NCBI RefSeq assembly: GCF_964026475.1
Contig: NZ_OZ032151.1
Span: 1,054,001-1,118,000 of the forward strand
DNA from: Candidatus Tisiphia endosymbiont of Nemotelus nigrinus
GTDB lineage: Bacteria > Pseudomonadota > Alphaproteobacteria > Rickettsiales > Rickettsiaceae
Direction of reading: 5' to 3'
Length of the DNA: 64,000 bases
Shown here: positions 1 through 8,565 of the stretch, in pieces
Layout of the letters: the number at the start of each line of letters is the position of its first letter
How positions within the stretch are numbered: position 1 is the first letter of the stretch
Notes under the pieces: model-generated
Told to the model about the DNA's origin: nothing
The model's database searches: none
What the model saw: only the letters and a program-made list of their open reading frames with translations
Program-made: the position numbers and the translations under genes

Positions 1-1024
1 CTGGCACTTGGATGGTTAAGTCACCATTTTTAACTTTTTCAGCAGCACTCACTAATTTTCTAATAGGCGTTACTATCTTTGTAGCAAAGATCATACCCCA
101 ACTTATTGCAGCTAACAACAGTAATAATGCAATAAAAATAAATACTATAAAAAATTTAATCTGCATACTGGATATATGTTTTTTAAGACGATAATATTCC
201 TCAGCTGCACCGTTAGTTTTATCAATATGATCGGTAATTTTAGCATCAATCAATCTACCTACCAATAAATATATATCATTCTGCTCTTTAAGTTTTATAA
301 GCATTCGAATCTTTGTTGGATCAGATTTTATCTCAACAATCTCTCCTATTTCAGCTCTTTTCATTAAATGAGCTGGAATAGTAGCGAATGAAATTGCAAA
401 ACTTAGGAAGGTGTTAGCAATAACAGTATTAGTAGGTTTATGTAAAACTATAACTTCATCAAGAGAACGCATTTCAGCTTCAGAATTTAATGTTTCATTA
501 AATAAAATGGGGTTATGTATTAAGTCATAATACATTTCACTTAAATCATAAGCGACAGATAACGCTGTTTCTCGCAATTGCAGTTTATGCTCATTGATAT
601 AAGATTCTGCTACTATTATCGATTGATCAAGCACCGCAGAAATCTTTTTATCGAACCAAGACTGAATGCCAAAATTAAAAAAATATGCTGAAAATACTGA
701 AACAACAATAGTTGGGATTGTAGCAACCAAACTAAAGGCAATGATGATACGATTTTGTAATTTCGAAGACTTATCGATTTCTTCTTTATCAACAAAAGCT
801 CGTAAAAATTTACGAGCTAATAAAATACCTAAAAGTAAGAATATAGTAAGATCTACTAATATGAGTCCGATAACTCTAATTGGGTCTGGTCCAAGAGACT
901 TTGACTCAATTGAAATTACATAATAGGTTGAGCAAGCCAATAAGATGGCTATAATTATTAGGACAAATAGTAATTTACTGCTATCACAATATTTTCTAAG
1001 ATATCGATAAAAGTGATTCAACAT
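1..1024 (-). CDS. ntrY: NtrY-like sensor histidine kinase, N-terminal part (runs off window)
   Basis: Reading the minus strand from ATG at 1024 gives 341 uninterrupted codons to the window edge. The protein starts with a membrane segment (about residues 18-40), a second at about 53-70, a third near 93-115, a long extracytoplasmic sensor stretch, another membrane helix near 285-310, and then a HAMP-like start (TPIRKLVSAAEKVKNGDL). That layout is the N-terminus of the NtrY family, the sensor of a nitrogen/redox two-component pair in alphaproteobacteria. The PAS, DHp and ATPase domains would lie beyond base 1. It begins 8 bases downstream of the pccA stop codon on the same strand, so co-transcription with pccA is likely. 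Family assignment is from the layout; the signal sensed is unknown. Confidence 0.75.
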   Translation of the reverse strand, partial: MLNHFYRYLRKYCDSSKLLFVLIIIAILLACSTYYVISIESKSLGPDPIRVIGLILVDLTIFLLLGILLARKFLRAFVDKEEIDKSSKLQNRIIIAFSLVATIPTIVVSVFSAYFFNFGIQSWFDKKISAVLDQSIIVAESYINEHKLQLRETALSVAYDLSEMYYDLIHNPILFNETLNSEAEMRSLDEVIVLHKPTNTVIANTFLSFAISFATIPAHLMKRAEIGEIVEIKSDPTKIRMLIKLKEQNDIYLLVGRLIDAKITDHIDKTNGAAEEYYRLKKHISSMQIKFFIVFIFIALLLLLAAISWGMIFATKIVTPIRKLVSAAEKVKNGDLTIQVP

Positions 1025-1032
1025 TTTTTTAC

Positions 1033-3030
1033 CTAAGCAAATTCTAGTAATACCTGACCACTAACCACCTGATCCTTTTCATTAACTAGGATTTTAACAA
1101 TTTTTCCATTACGTTCAGCAACAAGTATATTTTCCATTTTCATAGCAGTTAAAACCATAATCTCTTGACCAACAATTACTTCACTACCTTCTTGCACTTT
1201 AATTGCAATAATTTGCCCTGCAAGCGGAGCTTTCATCTCTGTTTGCTCTTCTTGGATATTTTTGGTAATCATTAACGCTTCTAGTTCGGACATTCTTGGA
1301 GAACGAACATAAGCTTTCACAGTAATGCCTGAATGTGATAACATATAGCCTGTTACGATATTTTCAATTTTTACATTGGCTTTTCTACCATTTACAATAC
1401 AGGGAAAAAGCCTACTACCTAAAGTCCAATTACTGCGTATGTAGATTCTATCATTTTCTTGTCTTATGTTATAACCATAATCTACGGATTTAATTAACAC
1501 TGAAAATAGCTTGTCATCAATTGATACAACCCATCTAGTACCAATTTTATTGGTTTGATCGATTATTTGACCAGAAATTAACGATGCCCGTTTCTGCTCA
1601 GCCATATAAATAAAAATGGTTGTAGCAAGGAATATTTTAGTAATTTCAGATGTTAAGCTTGCCCCAGAGAAACCATCTGGATATTCTTCTTCTATAAACG
1701 CGGTATTTATATCACCTACTATAAAGCGAGGATGTGATATTACTGCTTCTAGAAAACTAATATTATGGGAAATACCTTGTATTATATAGGAGCTTAAAGC
1801 AGAACGCATAACTTCAATAGCTTGCTCTCTAGTTTCTCCATAAGTACAAAGTTTTGCAATCATTGAATCATAAAACATACTGACTTCCCCTCCAAGTCCG
1901 AAACCAGTATCCACACGGATATTAGCATTCTTTGGGGGCTCTGAATATTCAGTAATTCTACCACCAGACGGCAAAAATCCACGTATTGGATTTTCTGCAC
2001 AAATTCTAGATTCAAATGCGTGACCCTTTAACTTTATATCTTCTTGGGAAAATGATAATTTCTCACCAGCAGCAATTTTTATCATCTCTTCTACTATATC
2101 AATACCAGTAATTAGCTCCGTCACTGGATGCTCAACTTGTAGTCTAGTATTCATTTCAAGAAAATAAAAATTCTTATTTAAATCAACTATAAATTCAACT
2201 GTACCAGCAGAATAATAACCTACTTTACTAGATAAAGCCACGGTCTCTTGATACATTTTTTGTCGTATTTCCTCGGTAATAAAGGAGCTTGGGGCTTCTT
2301 CGAGCACTTTTTGATGATAGCGTTGAATTGAACATTCTCTCTCACCTAGACACACACTATTACCATACTGGTCAGCTAATAATTGTATTTCAATATGCCT
2401 TGGGGACTTAATTAATTTTTCAATGAATAATCTACCATCACTAAAATTATTTACTGCCTCAAGCTTAGCTGATTCAAAGGCATTAGCCATTTCCTCAGAG
2501 TTCCTCACCACTCTCATTCCTCGTCCACCGCCACCAGCTGTTGCTTTAACTATAACAGGGAAACCTATTCCCTCTGCAATTTCTATTGCCTGATTTATAG
2601 TACTGATAGTACCCATATAACCAGGAACTGTGCTGACTCCTGCTTCCAAAGCGATCTTCTTTGCTTCAATTTTATCGCCCATTTTCTTAATGGCAGAAGC
2701 ATTTGGACCTATTAAGGTTACTCCTTCCCTTTTTAGAATATTTGCGAAATTTGAATTTTCTGATAGAAACCCATATCCTGGATGTACCGCCCCAGCACCA
2801 CTCGCTCTAATAGCATTTATAATATTTTTAATTGACAAATAACTTTCAGTGGCAGGAGAATTGCCGATATAATAAGCTTCATCAGCATATTGTACATGCA
2901 TTGAATGTGTATCAGTTTCCGAATATACTGCAACTGATGTAATACCCATCTTTTTTAGTGTTCGCATTATTCTCAAAGCTATTTCACCACGATTGGCGAT
3001 TAGAATTTTATCAAATAACGGTTTAGTCAT
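1033..3030 (-). CDS. pccA: Propionyl-CoA (acyl-CoA) carboxylase alpha subunit, biotin carboxylase/BCCP
   Basis: 665 aa, ATG start. The biotin carboxylase N-domain opens with KILIANRGEIALRI; the ATP-grasp glycine-rich loop GGGGRGMR lies near residue 165 and the catalytic EMNTRLQVEH motif near 290. The C-terminus carries a biotinyl domain with AMKME, placing the biotinylated lysine near residue 631. It carboxylates biotin with ATP and bicarbonate, and PccB then transfers the carboxyl group to propionyl-CoA, giving methylmalonyl-CoA. pccB lies about 240 bases upstream on the same strand. Length and domain order are normal for the family. Substrate choice (propionyl versus other acyl-CoA) cannot be read from the sequence. 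Confidence 0.93.
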   Translation of the reverse strand: MTKPLFDKILIANRGEIALRIMRTLKKMGITSVAVYSETDTHSMHVQYADEAYYIGNSPATESYLSIKNIINAIRASGAGAVHPGYGFLSENSNFANILKREGVTLIGPNASAIKKMGDKIEAKKIALEAGVSTVPGYMGTISTINQAIEIAEGIGFPVIVKATAGGGGRGMRVVRNSEEMANAFESAKLEAVNNFSDGRLFIEKLIKSPRHIEIQLLADQYGNSVCLGERECSIQRYHQKVLEEAPSSFITEEIRQKMYQETVALSSKVGYYSAGTVEFIVDLNKNFYFLEMNTRLQVEHPVTELITGIDIVEEMIKIAAGEKLSFSQEDIKLKGHAFESRICAENPIRGFLPSGGRITEYSEPPKNANIRVDTGFGLGGEVSMFYDSMIAKLCTYGETREQAIEVMRSALSSYIIQGISHNISFLEAVISHPRFIVGDINTAFIEEEYPDGFSGASLTSEITKIFLATTIFIYMAEQKRASLISGQIIDQTNKIGTRWVVSIDDKLFSVLIKSVDYGYNIRQENDRIYIRSNWTLGSRLFPCIVNGRKANVKIENIVTGYMLSHSGITVKAYVRSPRMSELEALMITKNIQEEQTEMKAPLAGQIIAIKVQEGSEVIVGQEIMVLTAMKMENILVAERNGKIVKILVNEKDQVVSGQVLLEFA

Positions 3031-3110
3031 AAAATCTCGTGCTTAAATATAATATTAGGTATTATACCAGATGTTCTGCTCCCCACTAATAGGTAATTAG
3101 AAATAATTTC

Positions 3111-3206
3111 ACTAATTTTTGTGTGTATCTTCTTCACAGCTATGAGATACACACAGAATTAGTAAGATGGTGTGTACCTAAGTGTTATTGTGAGGAGCAA
3201 TAACAC
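3111..3206. repeat. Two palindromes between pccB and pccA
   Basis: Bases 3111-3163 form a long inverted repeat whose arms (starting ACTAATTTTTGTGTGTATCT and ending AGATACACACAGAATTAGT) flank a short loop. A second hairpin, GTGTTATTG ... CAATAACAC, occupies 3182-3206. A partial third copy of the first arm (CACTAATTTTTGCGTATATC) follows at about 3236-3255. No gene is visible in this 241-base gap. The hairpins could attenuate transcription between pccB and pccA, or be remnants of Rickettsia-type palindromic elements. Confidence 0.5.
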
Positions 3207-3271
3207 TGCTTGTTACTAATAGACGAAGTATACACTTTACTAATTTTTGCGTATATCTCTTTGATTAGTGC

Positions 3272-4816
3272 CTATAGTGGCAAGTTATCATGTTTCTTCC
3301 ATGGTAACTGTACTTTCTTGTTTTGAAGAAAGTTTAGTGCTTTGCATATACGCCATCTAGTGTTTTGAGGTTTGATAATATCATCTAGATAGCCCCTAGA
3401 CGCTGCAACAAAAGGAGAGGTAACAGTATCTTTATACTCCTGAATCTTCTGTTTTTTTGATTCTGGATATTTACATTCTTCTTTAAATATTATTTCAGCA
3501 GCCCCTTCAGCCCCAAGTACCGCAATTTCTGAATTAAACCAAGCGTAATTGACATCACCACGAAGATGCTTTGAGTTCATTACTATATAAGCTCCACCAT
3601 AAGCTTTCCTAGTAATTATGGTAATTTTTGGTACAGTTGCTTCAGCATACGCATATAATAATTTTGCTCCATGTTTAATAATCCCATTATACTCTTGAGC
3701 AGTACCAGGTAAAAAACCTGGTACATCAACTAGAGTCACTATCGGAATATTAAATGCATCACAAAAACGTACAAATCTTGCTGCCTTTCTTGATGCGTTA
3801 ATATCCAAACAACCAGCTAAATGTAATGGTTGATTCGCAACAAATCCTACAGATTTTCCTTCCATATAACCAAAGCCGATTATAACGTTTTTAGCAAAAT
3901 CTGGTTGCAACTCAAAAAAGTCTCCTTCATCCACAATACGCTCAATTAATTCTTTCATATCATAAGCTTTGTTTGGAATGTTTGGGACTAAGGTGTTTAG
4001 AGACATATCAACTCGATCAGCTGGATCTTCGGTACGACGACATGGTAGTGGATTACGGTTTGATAGAGGTAAAAAATTAAAAAATCTTCTAGTTTCTAGA
4101 AGTAGCTCTATATCATTTTTAAAAGCAAGGTCAGCAACGCCACTCTTTGTAGTATGCATTTTTGCACCACCAAGCTGTTCTTGGCTTACCTCTTCACCTG
4201 TAACAGTTTTAACTACCTCCGGTCCTGTTACAAACATATAAGAAGTATTTTTAACCATGAAGATAAAATCTGTTAAGGCAGGAGAATAAACAGCCCCTCC
4301 AGCACAAGGTCCCATAATTAAGGTGATTTGTGGAATAATACCGGAAGCAATTACATTGCGTTGGAATAATTCGCCATAACCAGCGAGAGCATCGACTCCC
4401 TCTTGGATTCTTGCTCCTCCCGAATCATTTATTCCAATAACTGGGGCTCCTACCGCCAGAGCAGAATCAAGTATAGAACATATCTTTTTAGCATGATACT
4501 CACCAAGGGAACCACCGAATACCGTAAAATCTTGACTATATACAAAAACTAACCTACCATTTATGGTGCCATGTCCAGTTATTACAGCATCACCTAGGAA
4601 TTTTTTATCGTTCATTCCAAAATTACTACATCTATGTTCAACAAACATTCCTGTTTCTTCAAAACTCTCAGGATCTAGCAATAGTTCTATTCTTTCCCTA
4701 GCAGTAAGCTTACCTTTCTTATGTTGTACGGCAATTCTTTCTTCCCCTCCCCCTTGACGGGCATTATTACTCTTTTCATCAAGTGAATCAGAAAAATTTG
4801 CAATATGTTGATTCAT
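3272..4816 (-). CDS. pccB: Propionyl-CoA carboxylase beta subunit (carboxyltransferase)
   Basis: 514 aa, ATG start. The protein is a full-length acyl-CoA carboxyltransferase: an N-terminal crotonase-like half with [12 protein letters not shown] and [11 protein letters not shown], and a C-terminal half with [10 protein letters not shown] and [10 protein letters not shown], all hallmark motifs. It moves the carboxyl group from biotin on PccA to propionyl-CoA in the cytoplasm. It lies upstream of pccA on the same strand, separated by a 240-base gap holding palindromes. No frameshift or missing motif was seen. Confidence 0.94.
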   Translation of the reverse strand: MNQHIANFSDSLDEKSNNARQGGGEERIAVQHKKGKLTARERIELLLDPESFEETGMFVEHRCSNFGMNDKKFLGDAVITGHGTINGRLVFVYSQDFTVFGGSLGEYHAKKICSILDSALAVGAPVIGINDSGGARIQEGVDALAGYGELFQRNVIASGIIPQITLIMGPCAGGAVYSPALTDFIFMVKNTSYMFVTGPEVVKTVTGEEVSQEQLGGAKMHTTKSGVADLAFKNDIELLLETRRFFNFLPLSNRNPLPCRRTEDPADRVDMSLNTLVPNIPNKAYDMKELIERIVDEGDFFELQPDFAKNVIIGFGYMEGKSVGFVANQPLHLAGCLDINASRKAARFVRFCDAFNIPIVTLVDVPGFLPGTAQEYNGIIKHGAKLLYAYAEATVPKITIITRKAYGGAYIVMNSKHLRGDVNYAWFNSEIAVLGAEGAAEIIFKEECKYPESKKQKIQEYKDTVTSPFVAASRGYLDDIIKPQNTRWRICKALNFLQNKKVQLPWKKHDNLPL

Positions 4817-5022
4817 ATATGGCTATTATAGTTCATTATAATCATAACTCGTAGTATAATAACAAAATGATGAAAAGATAGTAGAAATTTATTTGAATAG
4901 TTATAGAATTTAACTTATTACTGAATTTGTCAGTTCTTTACTTGACAGATGAAATGGTTTAGATATAGACATTGTTCAGGAATAATATTTACTAAATAAC
5001 TAAATAATACTAAAGGAAAAAA

Positions 5023-5442
5023 ATGAATTATGCCGAAATCTCTAAGAACACAATGTCATGTATATATAAATCTTATGAAAGTCTTAATGAATCTCCTCTT
5101 GATAATGGACTAAGATCCTTAATTGAACTGAGGGTATCACAAATAAATAGCTGCTTTTATTGTTGCAATTTACATCTTACAGATGCTAGAAAGAATAATG
5201 TGCCTCAAAAGAAATTAGATTTATTACCAATTTGGTCCTCTAGTAAAGAGGTATTTAGTGAAAAAGAAGTTATAGCTCTAAGATGGTGTGAATTAATAAC
5301 GCGGGGTTTCTTCGAGGAAGTTGACGCAATGAAAGGTGAAATATTACAGTATTTTTCTGAGAGAGAAATTGTAGATATTACTATTTGTATTTCAATTATG
5401 AATGCCTTAAACAGAATAGCTATAAGCTTAAAAACACTTTAA
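5023..5442 (+). CDS. AhpD-like carboxymuconolactone decarboxylase-family protein
   Basis: 139 aa with a well-placed Shine-Dalgarno (AAGGA, 5012-5016). The central stretch LIELRVSQINSCFYCCNLH holds the C-x-x-C-x-x-x-H pattern of AhpD-type peroxidases (CFYC then H). These all-helical proteins reduce peroxides or organic substrates through a cysteine pair, often with a lipoyl partner. The true substrate is unknown. It reads away from pccB and is followed by a broken small gene and rpe on the same strand. Confidence 0.75.
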   Translation: MNYAEISKNTMSCIYKSYESLNESPLDNGLRSLIELRVSQINSCFYCCNLHLTDARKNNVPQKKLDLLPIWSSSKEVFSEKEVIALRWCELITRGFFEEVDAMKGEILQYFSEREIVDITICISIMNALNRIAISLKTL

Positions 5443-5488
5443 CTGTAGGTATATATCTATAGTTTTTGGGTGGTATAACATAAGTGAT

Positions 5489-5686
5489 ATGTATTTTATA
5501 GAATGCAGTGAAAAACTTAAAAAAGTTTATAGGAAGGGTTTTATAACAAAGGAAAAGTAGCAGAAATTATAAAATAGTGACAGTAAATTTCAAGAACTGT
5601 CTCGTGCTTTAAAACAGAATATAGTAAGAAGGCAAAATAGCCAAAAAGTTCATATTGAGGATAAAAACAAAAGTGAAAATAATTAA
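5489..5686 (+). pseudogene. Broken small gene overlapping the rpe start
   Basis: An ATG at 5489 opens MYFIECSEKLKKVYRKGF followed by ITKEK, then hits TAG. The next sense stretch (VAEIIK) is in the +1 frame, and from 5573 the original frame resumes as NSDSKFQELSRALKQNIVRR and continues to TAA at 5684-5686. Adding one A to the run at about 5552-5555 and two A to the run at about 5570-5573 restores one continuous protein of about 66 aa. Its end overlaps the rpe GTG start by 14 bases, a typical coupled arrangement. The amphipathic, basic peptide looks like a small conserved rickettsial protein, but I cannot name it. Sequencing error or transcriptional slippage are alternatives to decay. Confidence 0.55.
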
Positions 5687-6323
5687 GATCGCACCTTCTT
5701 TACTATCAGCAGATTTTGCTAATTTACAACAAGAAATTAGTTCTTTGGAAAAGGCTGGTGCTGATATGATCCATATAGACGTTATGGATGGACATTTTGT
5801 ACCTAATTTAACATTTGGACCTCCTATAATAAAAGCCTTGAGACCTCATACTATATTACCATTTGATATCCATTTAATGATTAATAACCCAGAATATTCG
5901 GTTAAAGATTATGCTAATAGCGGAGCGGATCTTATCACTATTCACCCCGAAACAACTACCCATCTTGACAAAACTTTAAGCATTATGCAAAATTTAGGGG
6001 TAAAAGTAGGAGTGGCACTACTTCCTTCCACTAATCCAAATTCTATAGATTATATCATTGATAAATTGGACATAATTTTAGTAATGACCGTAAATCCTGG
6101 CTTTTCTGGTCAAAAATTTATCGAGAATCAGTTAGAGAAAATCGAAATTATTTCAAAAAAAATCAAAAATTCCGGCAAGAGCATATTGCTGTCTGTTGAT
6201 GGGGGAATAAATGATGTTACAGGCAAGAATTGTATCAAAGCCGGAACAGATATTTTGGTATCAGGTAACTTTATTCTTCAATCAAAAAATTATCAAAAAC
6301 AAATAAATTTACTAAGACGTTAA
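5673..6323 (+). CDS. rpe: Ribulose-phosphate 3-epimerase
   Basis: About 216 aa TIM-barrel enzyme interconverting ribulose-5-phosphate and xylulose-5-phosphate. Diagnostic stretches are IAPSLLSADF at the start, HIDVMDGHFVPNLTFGP (metal/substrate site), HLMI, VNPGFSGQKF and SVDGG. GTG at 5673 is chosen because the product then starts KIIKIAPSLL as in the family, and GAGG lies about 12 bases upstream; a TTG at 5655 in the same frame is the alternative. The preceding broken small gene runs into this start. In a reduced genome this enzyme feeds the non-oxidative pentose phosphate pathway. Confidence 0.93.
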   Translation: MKIIKIAPSLLSADFANLQQEISSLEKAGADMIHIDVMDGHFVPNLTFGPPIIKALRPHTILPFDIHLMINNPEYSVKDYANSGADLITIHPETTTHLDKTLSIMQNLGVKVGVALLPSTNPNSIDYIIDKLDIILVMTVNPGFSGQKFIENQLEKIEIISKKIKNSGKSILLSVDGGINDVTGKNCIKAGTDILVSGNFILQSKNYQKQINLLRR

Positions 6324-6378
6324 TCTATTTGTCCAGCTTTTAAATTTCCCTACTTGTCTTTATTGTTAAAAATGAAAT

Positions 6379-6717
6379 TTAACTCTTAGTTGATGTTATA
6401 TGTTTGTCTTTTAATAATGAAACAAGATCACCATTTTCATACATTTCACGTACTATGTCGCAACCACCTATAAATTCTCCTTTTATATAAAGCTGTGGTA
6501 TGGTAGGCCAATCACTGAAAGATTTGATATCCTCACGTAAGCTAAGACTGGTCAAAATATTAATATCACGAAATTCTATGCCAAGTTTTTTTAAGATAAA
6601 AACGACAGTAGCAGAAAAATTACATTGAGGAAAATTGCTAGTGCCTTTCATAAACAACACAACATCATTATCAGCAATTTCATTTCTTATAAAATCAAAA
6701 TTTTTATTCTCTAACAT
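6379..6717 (-). CDS. grxD: Monothiol glutaredoxin (Grx4/GrxD type) with CNFS motif
   Basis: 112 aa from ATG at 6717, which has AGG seven bases upstream (a TTG two codons earlier is also in frame). Family signatures: VVLFMKGT, the active-site cysteine in PQCNFS, WPTIPQLYIKGEFIGGCDI (cis-Pro and GG-C-D glutathione/Fe-S binding). Monothiol glutaredoxins carry [2Fe-2S] clusters between scaffold and target proteins, often with BolA. The usual motif is CGFS; here glycine is replaced by asparagine. Convergent with rpe, divergent from nth. Confidence 0.88.
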   Translation of the reverse strand: MLENKNFDFIRNEIADNDVVLFMKGTSNFPQCNFSATVVFILKKLGIEFRDINILTSLSLREDIKSFSDWPTIPQLYIKGEFIGGCDIVREMYENGDLVSLLKDKHITSTKS

Positions 6718-6768
6718 CCTCAAACCTGATACAAATTATAATTTCTTTTTACTCTTAAATGTTGTATT

Positions 6769-7407
6769 ATGCAAGCTCAAATAATAGATAAAATTTTTGA
6801 AATTTTAAGCCAGAATAATGCTAGCCCTCGAACAGAATTGGAATATGTTAATAATTTCACACTATTAGTATCAGTCGTATTATCCGCACAAGCAACTGAT
6901 ATTTCAGTTAACAAAGCAACAAGGTTGTTGTTTGGGGAATATAATACACCGAAAAAAATATTAGAACTTGGGGAGGAAAGATTAAAAAATTATATAAGAT
7001 CAATAGGTTTATTTATAACCAAAGCAAAGAATATTGTTGCGCTTTCTCGTATTTTGATAGATAAGTATGATAGCAAGGTGCCAAATAATTTTGACGAATT
7101 AATTAAATTACCTGGCGTTGGAAGAAAAACTGCTAATGTAGTATTAAATTGTCTATTTGATAAACCAACTATAGCAGTTGATACACATGTATTCAGAGTT
7201 TCTAGAAGATTAGGGTTAGCAAGTAGTAATACTCCCAAAAAAGTGGAATTTGAATTACTTGAAATTATCGATACAAAATGGTTACAACACGCTCATCACT
7301 GGTTAATATTGCTTGGTAGGTATATTTGCAAAGCACGAGTACCAAATTGTCCTGCTTGCCCAGTGAAAGAATATTGTGAATATTATGCTAATAATTTTCT
7401 GAAGTAG
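6769..7407 (+). CDS. nth: Endonuclease III (DNA glycosylase/AP lyase)
   Basis: 212 aa, the usual family length. The helix-hairpin-helix [13 protein letters not shown] carries the catalytic lysine, [11 protein letters not shown] the catalytic aspartate, and the C-terminus binds [4Fe-4S] through C-x6-C-x2-C-x5-C ([17 protein letters not shown]). It removes oxidised pyrimidines and nicks the abasic site in base excision repair. Start is ATG at 6769; no strong Shine-Dalgarno is seen. It diverges from grxD with a 51-base gap that must hold both promoters. Confidence 0.95.
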   Translation: MQAQIIDKIFEILSQNNASPRTELEYVNNFTLLVSVVLSAQATDISVNKATRLLFGEYNTPKKILELGEERLKNYIRSIGLFITKAKNIVALSRILIDKYDSKVPNNFDELIKLPGVGRKTANVVLNCLFDKPTIAVDTHVFRVSRRLGLASSNTPKKVEFELLEIIDTKWLQHAHHWLILLGRYICKARVPNCPACPVKEYCEYYANNFLK

Positions 7408-7422
7408 CAAATTATTAGTTTT

Positions 7423-7500
7423 ATAGCTAACACGATTAGTATTTAGCCATAGTAAATTGACATCATTGCGAGCGAACGTATGTGAGCGTGGTAATCCATG
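7423..7500. repeat. Dispersed intergenic repeat, copy 1
   Basis: Begins TTATAGCTAACACGATTAG, continues TATTTAGCCATAGTAAATTG and then CATTGCGAG ... TGGTAATCCATG. This family recurs near 15.0, 19.8, 32.4, 34.3, 36.0, 40.7, 48.1, 51.6, 57.5, 60.9 and 61.6 kb, always outside genes. Full copies are roughly palindromic, with ATTGCGAG and CTCGCAAT arms. Confidence 0.7.
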
Positions 7501-7544
7501 AAGGTGGTTATAGTGACCCCAATTGTCAAACCAAAAAAAATAAG

Positions 7545-7640
7545 TTAATCCATTAATTCATCAATCAAATAAGCTTTGTTAACAGTGTCTAATAACCTTG
7601 CTTGTTGCCTAATTGACAGATTATCGTGAATATCTAACAT
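7545..7640 (-). pseudogene. IS3-type orfB fragment fused to a MITE end
   Basis: An ATG at 7640 reads MLDIHDNLSIRQQARLL and then DTVNKAYLIDELMD, stop at 7545-7547. The first 17 residues resemble the start of IS3 OrfB (a family opening with LSIRRQCELL). The rest is encoded by the terminal repeat of the MITE found whole at 11153 and 61393. About 250 codons of the integrase domain, including all DDE residues, are missing. Non-functional as an integrase. Confidence 0.6.
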
Positions 7641-7660
7641 ACTGACTCTACTATTATAAT

Positions 7661-7948
7661 CTACAGTTTTAATTTTTTTTTAAGAAAATTATTTTCAACT
7701 GTAATTTCTCCAATCAGCTTATGTAAAATATTTATCTCTTGCTCTAATATTTTCAACTGCTTATTTCTTTCTGATTCGGGCAGAAAAATATCTTTAGCAG
7801 AGTCAAGTAATTTTGCTTTCCACTCATGTAAATTAGTTTGAGGCACCTTATGTTCACTACTAATCTCCACTACACTCTTTTTATCACTAATTAATTCTAT
7901 AGCTAACTTCGCCTTAAATCCTGGTGCATATTGTTTCTTAATACTCAT
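7661..7948 (-). CDS. IS3-family transposase OrfA (helix-turn-helix)
   Basis: 95 aa from ATG at 7948, with AAGGA seven bases upstream; a TTG five codons earlier is in frame. The N-terminal helix-turn-helix KQYAPGFKAKLAIELI ... VVEISSEHKVPQTNLHEWKA and the leucine-zipper-like C-terminus (ILEQEINILHKLIGEITVEN) are standard for IS3 OrfA. It would normally be frameshift-fused to OrfB, but that partner survives only as a stub. Probably inert, though it could still bind related IS ends. Confidence 0.85.
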   Translation of the reverse strand: MSIKKQYAPGFKAKLAIELISDKKSVVEISSEHKVPQTNLHEWKAKLLDSAKDIFLPESERNKQLKILEQEINILHKLIGEITVENNFLKKKLKL

Positions 7949-8187
7949 TTTCTTTCCTTTCAATTTACTTGTTTTTAATAAATTTACTCGGATTAATATA
8001 TTTTTTTGGTCCTATTTTAGGGGGCATTATAGTTCAATTTATCAAAAAGGTTTAGCAGGAAATTGCCCTAATTTTTATGATAAATTGACAAATATATTAA
8101 GTTTAGATAGTGTTTAAATATTAATGCAAATTATAGGAGAAAAGCTTATTAGTACTAAGGCTTTAAGGGTTGCAACTAATAAAAATC

Positions 8188-8265
8188 TGGGGCGAAAGAC
8201 GGGACTTGAACCCGCGACCCTCAGATCCACAATCTGATGCTCTAACCAACTGAGCTACATCCGCC
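8188..8265 (-). tRNA. tRNA-His (GTG anticodon)
   Basis: Reading the minus strand gives a full cloverleaf: extra 5' G at position -1 paired with C73 (the tRNA-His identity pair), D-arm GCTCAGTTGGTTAGAGC, anticodon loop TTGTGGA (GTG), T-arm with TTCAAGT, and encoded CCA at 8188-8190. The acceptor stem has one U-U mismatch. A -35/-10 pair lies just upstream. Confidence 0.95.
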
Positions 8266-8279
8266 ATATAATCTGTGCT

Positions 8280-8308
8280 AAAGTAAATTATTATCACTTG
8301 TAAGTCAA
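8280..8308 (-). promoter_or_regulatory. Sigma-70-like promoter of tRNA-His
   Basis: On the minus strand TTGACT (8308-8303), a 17-base spacer and TACTTT (8285-8280) precede the tRNA by about 15 bases, so transcription would start close to base 8273. The -35 matches consensus at 5 of 6, the -10 at 4 of 6. Confidence 0.55.
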
Positions 8309-8565
8309 GTATATTTAAGGAAAAATATTTCTAGGACGGTGTAAAAGTTGCAGGAAAAACAGTCTAGAGACCCAAAACGTTATTGCAAGGAATACCAATA
8401 AACCAAAGAAAAACCTAGGAAGAATTTATACAAAGGATGTAACTTAAATAGAACAAAGTATAAAAATTACTTATTTTTTTAATCAATATATAATAAACTA
8501 TTGCAAGAAATTTTATTTCTAGTTATTATATACTTTATAATTAAAATAATGTAGTGGATAGTTAT

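Larger units (their letters stand above)
7514..8026 (-). mobile_element. Deletion derivative of an IS3-like element with 6-bp target duplication
   Basis: Inward-reading ends are similar: TGCCCCCTAAAATAGGACC then AAAAAAATATATTAATCC at the 8026 end, and TGACCCCAATTGTCAAACC then AAAAAAAATAAGTTAATCC at the 7514 end. The same six bases TTATAG lie immediately outside both ends (7508-7513 and 8027-8032), an intact target-site duplication. Inside are a complete orfA and only the first codons of orfB; the rest of orfB is gone and a piece of the 163-bp MITE (7547-7591) sits in its place. A solitary copy of the 7514-type end occurs at about 21095. The element cannot make its own full transposase. Confidence 0.75.

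Noticed and set aside
3969-4241. Plus-strand frame inside pccB
   Set aside because: Shadow of a strongly conserved carboxyltransferase; composition is that of an antisense frame.
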